A DNA stretch of 33,218 bases from Psychrobacter urativorans (GTDB lineage: Bacteria; Pseudomonadota; Gammaproteobacteria; Pseudomonadales; Moraxellaceae), in assembly GCF_904846675.1 (NCBI RefSeq), contig NZ_CAJHBT010000026.1, forward strand, positions 1 to 33,218. The letters are read 5' to 3'. Made by a program: the position numbers and the translations under genes. This document shows positions 26,669 to 33,218 of this stretch, in pieces (within the stretch, counting starts at the first letter, position 1; the number at the start of each line of letters is the position of its first letter). Below the pieces are notes generated by a model that saw only the letters and a program-made list of their open reading frames with translations, did no database searches and was not told where the DNA came from.

Positions 26669-27835
26669 TTATAAGCCAGCATCAGCTTTTAAGATTTCAG
26701 CTTTGTCTGTCTTTTCCCAAGTAAAGGCAGTCTCAGAGCCTGGGCGACCAAAATGTCCGAAAGAAGCCGTTTGCTGATACATCGGCTGCAATAGATTAAG
26801 CATGCGTGTAATGCCATAAGGGCGCAGGTCAAAATGCTTGCGAATCAGACGGATGATTTCTTCATGACTGATTTTGCTGGTGCCAAAGGTATTGACCGAG
26901 ATAGACGTTGGTTCTGCCACGCCAATGGCATAGCTGACTTGTACTTCACAGCGATCAGCAATGCCTGCTGCGACCAAGTTTTTGGCGACATAACGTACAG
27001 CGTAGGACGCGCTACGGTCAACCTTAGAAGGATCTTTACCGCTGAACGCGCCGCCGCCATGACGTGCCATACCACCATAAGTATCGACGATAATTTTACG
27101 TCCGGTAAGCCCAGCGTCTCCAACAGGGCCGCCGATGACAAACTTGCCGGTTGGGTTGATATGATAGCGTGTGCCGGCGTGTAATAGGTCAGCTGGTAAG
27201 ACATGCTTGATGATAGATTCCATCACCGCTTCTTGCAAGTCGGCTTGCGAGATGCTGGGGTCATGCTGAGTGGATAACACCACTGCATCAATAGCCGTTG
27301 GGCGGTTGCCATCGTATTTGAGGGTCACTTGCGCTTTGGCATCAGGGCGTAACCACGGTAGCTCACCGGCCCGGCGCAGTTGTGATTGGCGCTCCATCAG
27401 ACGGTGGGCATATTCAATCGGTGCTGGCATGAGTACTTCAGTTTCATTACTGGCATAGCCAAACATCAAGCCTTGGTCGCCAGCGCCTTGCTCTTCAGGA
27501 TTGGCGCGGTCAACACCTTGGGCAATCTCAGGTGACTGCTTGCCAAGCATGTTGATGACGGCACAAGTCTCGCCATCAAATCCAAGGTCTGAATGATGAT
27601 AACCAATGCCGTTAACGGTATCACGCACGATACGCTCAACATCGGTATTGGCGGTGGTTGTTACTTCACCTGCCAATACCACCGCGCCGGTTTTGACTAG
27701 CGTTTCACAGGCTACGCGGGCGTGGAGGTCTTCACGTAAGATTGCATCAAGTATGGCATCTGAGATTTGGTCAGCCATTTTATCGGGATGGCCTTCGCTT
27801 ACAGATTCTGAGGTAAATAAGTTGTATTCACGCAT
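26669..27835 (-). CDS. metK: S-adenosylmethionine synthetase
   Basis: MetK makes S-adenosylmethionine from methionine and ATP in the cytoplasm. Diagnostic motifs are [21 protein letters not shown] at the N-terminus (ATP and metal binding), the loop hexapeptide GAGDQG, and the phosphate-binding [16 protein letters not shown]. Starting at the ATG at 27835 gives 388 aa beginning [11 protein letters not shown], close to the usual length. The frame is open upstream to a TTG at 27859, which would add eight unconserved residues; neither start has a clear Shine-Dalgarno. It is monocistronic, with a strong hairpin downstream. No known SAM riboswitch type is evident in its leader. Confidence 0.97.
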   Translation of the reverse strand: MREYNLFTSESVSEGHPDKMADQISDAILDAILREDLHARVACETLVKTGAVVLAGEVTTTANTDVERIVRDTVNGIGYHHSDLGFDGETCAVINMLGKQSPEIAQGVDRANPEEQGAGDQGLMFGYASNETEVLMPAPIEYAHRLMERQSQLRRAGELPWLRPDAKAQVTLKYDGNRPTAIDAVVLSTQHDPSISQADLQEAVMESIIKHVLPADLLHAGTRYHINPTGKFVIGGPVGDAGLTGRKIIVDTYGGMARHGGGAFSGKDPSKVDRSASYAVRYVAKNLVAAGIADRCEVQVSYAIGVAEPTSISVNTFGTSKISHEEIIRLIRKHFDLRPYGITRMLNLLQPMYQQTASFGHFGRPGSETAFTWEKTDKAEILKADAGL

Positions 27836-27859
27836 AATGGGATCGCTTAATTGAATCAA

Positions 27860-28236
27860 TAAAAATAGGAAAAAGCATAACGGCTGAGCGCAGCTTTAAT
27901 TAATATTGGCCGTGCAATCATTTGCTCGGCAGTTAATTGGTGGTGCTTAATTTGTTTAATAACTTACTGAGAAATAGATAATAATAAAAAATAGCTTGCT
28001 AAGTTTCGTCAGTTTTAACGCAGGATAATCAAGATAACATTAACGCTCAGCTACCGCTACTTAAGCGGTTGTCGCCTTATTAATATTGCGGTGATTGATG
28101 CGGCGTCTCAGCATAAAAATAGGTTTATTCTACCTTGAAATGTGATAAAACTCTAGTGAGCTGCGCTCGTTATATTATAAGTAATACTCAGCCATGCGTT
28201 GTTTATGTTAAAACATTGCTATAGCTACTAGCACAA
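27860..28236. other. 377-bp spacer upstream of metK
   Basis: No gene is apparent. A TATAAT on the minus strand (28179-28174) could be a metK -10 box, but no good -35 is present. A small palindrome GCTGAGCGCAGC lies near 27890. I see no recognised riboswitch. Confidence 0.35.
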
Positions 28237-28932
28237 TCACAAGTCTACAAACGCCGCTTTATCCTTAAACATACATTCTGCATACACGGGGCACGCACCG
28301 CATTTTGGTGTGCGTGCTTGACACGTATAGCGCCCATGTAAGATGAGATAATGATGAGCATCTTGCATAAAGTCATCTGGAATACGTTCAACCAGTTTTT
28401 GTTCAACGATGAGTACGTTTTTACCGGTTGCCAGTCCTGTACGATTGCCCACTCGAAAAATATGAGTATCAACTGCCATAGTGGGTTGCCCAAAAGCCGT
28501 ATTTAATACCACATTGGCCGTCTTACGGCCAACGCCTGCTAGCGACTCTAAGTCTTGACGATTATCAGGGACAGTACTGTCAAACTTATCCATTAAGTCG
28601 CGGCAAGTTTTGATGATGTTTTTAGCTTTGGCATTATATAAGCCGATATTTTTAATATAGGGTTTTAGTCCGTCTTCACCCAACGCCCAAATTGTTTCAG
28701 GAATATTGGCGACTGGATACAGCTGCTGAGTGGCAATATTGACACTGATATCGGTCGCTTGCGCCGAGAGTATGACCGCGATGAGCAACTCAAAGTTACT
28801 TTTATAGTGCAGTTCAGTCACTGGCTCATCAATCGTTGCTGCCAGTTTTTCAAAAAATGGGCGTACATCACGATTGGGTAGGCGTCTTGATGGCGGGGTA
28901 TTCGCCGTTTTATGTTTGACAGTTTTACTCAT
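28237..28932 (-). CDS. nth: endonuclease III
   Basis: Nth is a DNA glycosylase/AP lyase for oxidised pyrimidines in base-excision repair. The 231-aa protein has the helix-hairpin-helix LAGVGRKTANVVLN with catalytic K137, then D155 in VDTHIFRV. The C-terminal [4Fe-4S] loop has C204-x6-C211-x2-C214-x5-C220. The first 20 residues form a basic tail absent from shorter homologues. No Shine-Dalgarno is visible before the ATG at 28932, and no better start is present. It lies 225 bp downstream of an rnfB-like gene with a large inverted repeat between. In many gammaproteobacteria nth closes the rnf operon. Confidence 0.97.
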   Translation of the reverse strand: MSKTVKHKTANTPPSRRLPNRDVRPFFEKLAATIDEPVTELHYKSNFELLIAVILSAQATDISVNIATQQLYPVANIPETIWALGEDGLKPYIKNIGLYNAKAKNIIKTCRDLMDKFDSTVPDNRQDLESLAGVGRKTANVVLNTAFGQPTMAVDTHIFRVGNRTGLATGKNVLIVEQKLVERIPDDFMQDAHHYLILHGRYTCQARTPKCGACPVYAECMFKDKAAFVDL

Positions 28933-29055
28933 GGTGTTTTGGCTATCGTTGTTAGCTATTATTTTAAGGGTTTTTTTAAGTAGTTTTCGTTTTAAGTAAG
29001 CAAGTTTTAAAAGATTATAGTCCGTTCAAAATAAAGGAGATTCGTTTATAAAAAC

Positions 29056-29131
29056 GTGCTACTGGGATAAATTTTTCTGGCTTGCTGTTCGCAGGCGTGA
29101 CAGATGCTGCAAAAAATTATCCCAGTAGCAC
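29056..29131. repeat. large inverted repeat between the rnfB-like gene and nth
   Basis: Perfect 15-bp arms GTGCTACTGGGATAA (29056-29070) and TTATCCCAGTAGCAC (29117-29131) are extended by TTTTT/AAAAA after one unpaired A. They enclose about 34 GC-richer bases that can form a second hairpin (GCTTGC-TGTTC-GCAGGC). On the minus strand the outer stem is followed by GTTTTTAT, so it may end rnfB-like transcription. The design, with terminal inverted repeats and a structured core, also fits a REP- or MITE-like element. Confidence 0.7.
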
Positions 29132-29157
29132 TGTATCTTTTCCAAACTGGTTCAATT

Positions 29158-30018
29158 TTATATTTGCGCAAGTTCTGCTTGTAGTGTCTCAAGTTCAGCT
29201 TGTTTTCCAGCATTTTCACGGACGCTCAGCTGTTTCTCTAACTTTTTAATTTTACTACGCAGTTTCGCGGCGGCGATAGTGTCTTTTGCTTGTTGTTCAC
29301 TAATATCAAGCGTTTGGCTCGCGGCATTATTTAGTTTGGCCTCGACCATACTAACTACTGGCTTGGCATTGCTGCTGTCTGCAAGCTGCTCAGTGACCCG
29401 CTCTAAATGAGTATGATAACGCTGACGCAGATCGTCTTGTTCTTGTTCACGTTCAGTTATTGTTAGCTCACGCTCAATAGTGACCAAGTCTATACAATCA
29501 ACTGGACAGGGTGCTATGCATAGCTCACAGCCAGTACATAAATCGGTAAAAATAGTATGCATGTGTTTGCCGGTACCGACAATTGCATCGACCGGACAGG
29601 CAGGAATACACTTAGTACAGCCGATGCAATCATCCTCACGGATAACGGCACGGACTTCTTGAGGACGCTGTGATGTGTTGTCTATTGCCCATTTTGAAGG
29701 TTTAGCGATAAGAGGAGCAGCAACGGAGCGGTTTTTATTATCAATTGCGTTGACATTAGGATCGATAATCTGAGCAATGGCATCCGTAACTGGTTGACCA
29801 CCAGGAACACATTTATTGTGTGGCTCACCATTCATAACGATAGCAGCGGCGTAGGGTAGGCAACCATCTGGATGGTCACAGAGACCGCATTGAGTTTGCG
29901 GCAGGCAAGTATCGATATGCGCAATTTGCTGTTGGACGTCAGTAGGTAAAGTGTCGAGCGCCAAGGTATCAAACAATATCGGTAGACTTGCTAAGCGGCT
30001 ATGTGTAGTACTGGGCAT
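29158..30018 (-). CDS. RnfB/RsxB-like iron-sulfur protein
   Basis: A 286-aa ferredoxin-type protein related to the B subunit of the Rnf/Rsx electron-transport complex. An N-terminal four-cysteine cluster motif is C44-x2-C47-x5-C53-x16-C70 ([15 protein letters not shown]), as in RnfB. Two ferredoxin clusters follow: C131, C134, C137, C141 and C161, C164, C167, C171 (each C-x2-C-x2-C-x3-CP). The C-terminal third (about 185-286) is predicted coiled coil. The membrane anchor found at the RnfB N-terminus is absent, so this form is probably soluble. No rnfA, C, D, G or E lies in the window. The ATG at 30018 has only AAGG 11 bases upstream. The electron partner is unknown. Confidence 0.87.
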   Translation of the reverse strand: MPSTTHSRLASLPILFDTLALDTLPTDVQQQIAHIDTCLPQTQCGLCDHPDGCLPYAAAIVMNGEPHNKCVPGGQPVTDAIAQIIDPNVNAIDNKNRSVAAPLIAKPSKWAIDNTSQRPQEVRAVIREDDCIGCTKCIPACPVDAIVGTGKHMHTIFTDLCTGCELCIAPCPVDCIDLVTIERELTITEREQEQDDLRQRYHTHLERVTEQLADSSNAKPVVSMVEAKLNNAASQTLDISEQQAKDTIAAAKLRSKIKKLEKQLSVRENAGKQAELETLQAELAQI

Positions 30019-30125
30019 CTAATTACGGGCCTTAACATCAGTCATAATAGGTTGGTATAAAAAAGTGATAATAAATAAAACTAAACTCAATAAAGGCTAA
30101 AAGCTATAAATAAAGATAGTAAAAA

Positions 30126-31148
30126 CTAAAGACTCATTCCTTGCTCATGAACAATCTGGGCGATTAAGTCATAAGCAATGCTGCCTTTAAAAGGTATCTT
30201 TGGCAAGTTTGAGATATCGAAAAAGTCGGCGTGCGACAGCTCATCTTCTTGTACTACAATATCACCGCCCGCATAAGTTGCCCGAAAGCCCAGCATTAAG
30301 TTAGAGGGAAACGGCCACGGCTGGCTACTCACATAGCGAATATCGGTCAAGCTAATATTAACCTCTTCCGCCACTTCTCTTACCACCGCATGCTCTAAGC
30401 TTTCACCGACTTCTACAAAGCCTGCAATGAGCCCATATTGTAGCGGCGGCGTTTGCGTGCCATAACGATGATGATGCGCCAGTAAAATCTGCATCTCACC
30501 AGTTAGCGGATTGGGCCGAGTAATGGCAGTGATGACACACGGCTGCACCCGTGGATATTGACGCAAGCGACATACCGCGCAGACCATCGAGCGCTCATTA
30601 AATTGAGCACTAGTGACGGGCGCACTACAGCGACTACAAAACTGGGTATCGGCTTGCCAGCGTAGCAGTTGAATGGCCTGGCTTAACTGCGCCGCTAAAG
30701 CAACAGGCAAGTGGGTTATTAACTGCCGATAACTAATAAAGGTGATGGCGTCTGCACTAAGCACGTTATTGGTTACTAAGCCATCTGCTGCAGCTACAGT
30801 CGTTCCTGGTATGGCAATATTACTATCGTTGGCATAATTATGAGTAATCGCCATAGTGGCGGGCGCAGTCTCGTTTTTTAGCGTGTTTTCTAACGTATCT
30901 TTAGCAGATCCTAAGTCAGCAGAGCCTAAGTCTTCGTCTGACCAGTAACTTGATGCTAAGCTTTCAGCCAGCTGGACGCAGCCAAGCTGATAAGCGTTAT
31001 AAGTAAGCGTGGTATCAATGCCTGTATCAGCAATGTTCGTAGGGTCATCTACGGTCATATGCGGCAGGGTAACTTGTATTGGCCACCAACCATCAGGCGT
31101 ATGGCGGCATAATACAGTTTCATTATCAAGTACAAAAGCGGTGGTCAT
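30126..31148 (-). CDS. nudC: NAD(H) pyrophosphatase NudC
   Basis: A Nudix hydrolase that splits NADH to NMNH and AMP and, in studied members, removes NAD caps from RNA. The zinc ribbon has cysteines at 171, 174, 190 and 193 (CSRC, CAVC). The Nudix box is GFVEVGESLEHAVVREVAEEV (about 243-263), followed by the NudC-specific SQPWPFPSNLM. The start at ATG 31148 gives 340 aa; the open frame extends to a TTG at 31160, which has no better signal. The protein is longer than E. coli NudC because of a low-complexity Ser/Asp/Ala-rich segment at about 65-130. It lies next to fimL in the same direction, as in Pseudomonas aeruginosa. Confidence 0.95.
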   Translation of the reverse strand: MTTAFVLDNETVLCRHTPDGWWPIQVTLPHMTVDDPTNIADTGIDTTLTYNAYQLGCVQLAESLASSYWSDEDLGSADLGSAKDTLENTLKNETAPATMAITHNYANDSNIAIPGTTVAAADGLVTNNVLSADAITFISYRQLITHLPVALAAQLSQAIQLLRWQADTQFCSRCSAPVTSAQFNERSMVCAVCRLRQYPRVQPCVITAITRPNPLTGEMQILLAHHHRYGTQTPPLQYGLIAGFVEVGESLEHAVVREVAEEVNISLTDIRYVSSQPWPFPSNLMLGFRATYAGGDIVVQEDELSHADFFDISNLPKIPFKGSIAYDLIAQIVHEQGMSL

Positions 31149-31301
31149 AACACAATCCAAAGCAGGCAGCAGCGTGTGTGCTTACTGTTTATAAGTTTAA
31201 TTATATCAGAGTTAATGATGATTTATTTAGCAGCTATTGAGGTAACGATTACCAGTTTAACAACTATTTATTAGTAATTCGATGACCGTTACGGTTGAAC
31301 G

Positions 31302-32984
31302 TTAAGCCGCTAACAACCGGCTTAGACTTTTCTGGGCAATATCGAGTGAGTGCTTACTTACTGGGCGATTATGCTCAAAGCCATCCAAACGATAGTCCAC
31401 TGATATTATAACATCAGCAATATGAGCGAGGGTTTTATCATCGATAGGGCAATCTACGGTAAGGCGCTGCTCTAAAAAATTGGCCAGTTGGTTCAGCATA
31501 CTGGCTGATATGGGCAGCTGTAAGAAACGGACTGCACCAGAAACTTGACGTATCATCGCAGGAATGTTCTGAATATTAAGGGAATCACGATTGACATCGG
31601 CTAAGTAATCATTTAACGCCTGCTCCACATTGGCAATAGTGGTACGACTCTCTTGAACCAAAATATCATAAGCGGTATCGAGCTGATGTAAGGAGATGTT
31701 TTTATTATTCAGCGGCAATTTTATAGCGCCCGGTTTATGCATTTTCGCCATAGTAATGCACGCATTTTCTGCACTCATCAGTGCTAGTAGCAAATGGTCA
31801 AAGTCACTTGGAGTAGGGGTTTGCCATTTTGCCACGGCAGCTCCAGCTGTATGTAGCGCAGTTGCCGCCTCATTTAACCCCAGTAAGCGTAACGTTGAGG
31901 CAAGCTCGGTCAGCTCATCCGCTATTTGCGTGGCTTGTAGTGCGGCAGGATTCAACGAACCACCGCGTACATAACTATCGACTTTTTCTTTAATAGTATT
32001 GATTTGGGCTTGGATTAAATCATTTACAGTATCGGTCACTTGACGATTAGGACCGAGTAAAAATCGCTTCATTTGTTCACGCTGCGGTGTCTCTAACTGA
32101 TTAATAGCATATTGTGCGCGTAGCTGTTGCGCCTGCTGATTCTCACGCTGGCAGGCAAAACTGACCAATTCAGCAAATCTGGCATCCATCACTGGTAAGT
32201 AGCTATGAAACTGCTGCTCTAAGTAAATGAGCGCATGTTTTTGGCTCAGATTCAACGGTAAGATTGACTCAATATCTGTCACTGCTGCCGACGCCGCTTG
32301 CCAAAATAAACGATTGCTATGCGCCGCGATTAGAGTACAAGCGGCACTCATAGCGGCCAATTTTTGCTTATCCTCAGCGCTGATTATACCGTCATGATTA
32401 GTTAGCGCTATCGAAAAACCACTACGATAGGCATTGGTCAGTAGTTCACTATCGAGGTTCAGCTCGTTTAATGGCTGAAAGTTCTGTTCAGGGTTGGCAA
32501 TAATCACACTACTACTACCGAAATTAGCAAAATAATCAGCGTTAATGGCCTCTTGAGATCCAGTCTTACGCAGTTTATTCATAATTGGCAGTAGTAACGT
32601 CGGCTCGACCGTTTCAGTCAGTAGAACGAACTCAACATAGCGGTCGAGGGTCATAATCGCTTCTGACAGATCCATAATGAGCATAGTATTGGTATTATCG
32701 CCATTGTCATGAAGCTGTCGCAAACCGCGCGTGATAGCGAGACTCAAGGCTTGTCCACCAGCAAGTGAAATAAAATCAAAGATACCGGACAGTTGTGTTA
32801 AGACGCCAATTGAGTCTAATAATAACGGTGCTTGCTCTTTATCATCATTGAATTCACTTAAGTGAATCTCGGCATCTTTTAAGGTAGCTATACTCTCAGC
32901 ATGTAATAAATGTAATGAGGGCAAGTCAAAGTTCGTAATACTGAGGGCAGGGGTCGTTAAGGTTATTTGCTCAGACTCGCTCAT
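31302..32984 (-). CDS. fimL: FimL-like pilus/twitching regulator
   Basis: A 560-aa, largely helical cytoplasmic protein. Length, composition and the adjacent nudC match FimL of Pseudomonas aeruginosa, a scaffold related to the N-terminus of ChpA that connects the Chp chemosensory system with cAMP control of type IV pili. Hpt-like helical bundles appear at about 25-130 and 430-555 (DTAYDILVQESRTTIANVEQALNDYL, QVSGAVRFLQLPISASMLNQLANFLEQ). I do not see a clear phosphorylatable Hpt histidine motif, which also fits FimL. The ATG at 32984 has a weak GGA about ten bases upstream. No other pilus genes are in the window. The call rests partly on gene order, so confidence is moderate. Confidence 0.72.
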   Translation of the reverse strand: MSESEQITLTTPALSITNFDLPSLHLLHAESIATLKDAEIHLSEFNDDKEQAPLLLDSIGVLTQLSGIFDFISLAGGQALSLAITRGLRQLHDNGDNTNTMLIMDLSEAIMTLDRYVEFVLLTETVEPTLLLPIMNKLRKTGSQEAINADYFANFGSSSVIIANPEQNFQPLNELNLDSELLTNAYRSGFSIALTNHDGIISAEDKQKLAAMSAACTLIAAHSNRLFWQAASAAVTDIESILPLNLSQKHALIYLEQQFHSYLPVMDARFAELVSFACQRENQQAQQLRAQYAINQLETPQREQMKRFLLGPNRQVTDTVNDLIQAQINTIKEKVDSYVRGGSLNPAALQATQIADELTELASTLRLLGLNEAATALHTAGAAVAKWQTPTPSDFDHLLLALMSAENACITMAKMHKPGAIKLPLNNKNISLHQLDTAYDILVQESRTTIANVEQALNDYLADVNRDSLNIQNIPAMIRQVSGAVRFLQLPISASMLNQLANFLEQRLTVDCPIDDKTLAHIADVIISVDYRLDGFEHNRPVSKHSLDIAQKSLSRLLAA

Positions 32985-33218
32985 AGTTATTGTTCCATAA
33001 AGTACTGATAATAAATAAAGGTTAAGGCGTATATGATATTCGCAGATTGTTTCTGTCAGAGCGATGGTCGAATATTAAACACACTCTTGATAGATACCTT
33101 CGCTTCCAAGAACAACTGTGCTTGGATTGAATTCAGATTTTCATTAGGGTCTGTATAGAATTAGGGAATAGTTGAAAAAAATAAGCAACGCCTTAAACTC
33201 TTGTTTACCACAACAAAG
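32985..33218. other. right-edge spacer
   Basis: Upstream region of the fimL-like gene to the window end. A 41-codon rightward frame (33033-33158) has no Shine-Dalgarno or recognisable content. The word GATAATAAATAAA at 33007-33019 matches two other spacers in the window. Confidence 0.3.

Noticed and set aside
27860..28236. SAM riboswitch in the metK leader
   Set aside because: No recognised SAM-sensing consensus is visible, and these are not usual upstream of gammaproteobacterial metK.
33033..33158. 41-codon rightward frame near the right edge
   Set aside because: No Shine-Dalgarno, no recognisable sequence, and an AT-rich spacer setting.

Overview
The window looks like chromosome from a Psychrobacter-like member of the Moraxellaceae (Gammaproteobacteria). 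This rests on protein style, moderate G+C with AT-rich spacers, the order carA-carB-greA, the fimL-nudC pair known from Pseudomonas, an rnfB-type gene next to nth, and several osmolyte transporters. It is mostly housekeeping sequence. I see no rRNA, tRNA, CRISPR array, prophage or complete insertion sequence.

Layout. (1) 1-1885: the first codons of a leftward gene preceded by an untracked 46-codon ORF, a divergent control region with a long dyad, and an APC-type permease broken by a one-base frameshift. (2) 1937-4314: a leftward GT4-like glycosyltransferase, a 560-bp gap with two tiny possible ORFs, and greA. (3) 4457-10327: the carA-carB pyrimidine/arginine operon (leftward). An Mrr-type restriction endonuclease gene sits between carA and carB, a 32-bp tandem duplication lies at the carA junction, and a roughly 225-nt leader has attenuator-like features. 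(4) 10459-14185: a PAP2 phosphatase (leftward), then rightward gamma-carbonic anhydrase, HAD phosphatase, prfB with its programmed +1 frameshift, and ppnP. (5) 14336-21505: type IB topoisomerase, an acyl-CoA synthetase/SDR dehydrogenase pair, and the heat-shock disaggregase clpB. (6) 21749-25348: two tandem paralogous BCCT transporters. (7) 25443-28932: leftward Kazal-like lipoprotein, DUF3144-like protein, metK and nth. (8) 29056-32984: a large inverted repeat, an rnfB-like ferredoxin gene without the other rnf genes, nudC and fimL.

Working together. carA and carB encode the two subunits of carbamoyl-phosphate synthetase, and greA follows downstream behind a strong hairpin. The acyl-CoA synthetase and the SDR dehydrogenase probably act in one acyl-CoA catabolic route. 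The two BCCT carriers are probably for compatible-solute uptake with divergent specificity. fimL suggests control of type IV pili or twitching.

The most distinctive points are the mrr-like gene inside carAB with its junction duplication, the candidate carAB attenuator with two overlapping mini-ORFs, the frameshifted permease whose break lies exactly on a slippery-type heptamer, the large inverted repeat between the rnfB-like gene and nth, and the Kazal-like lipoprotein. I did not find a clear multi-gene undescribed system.
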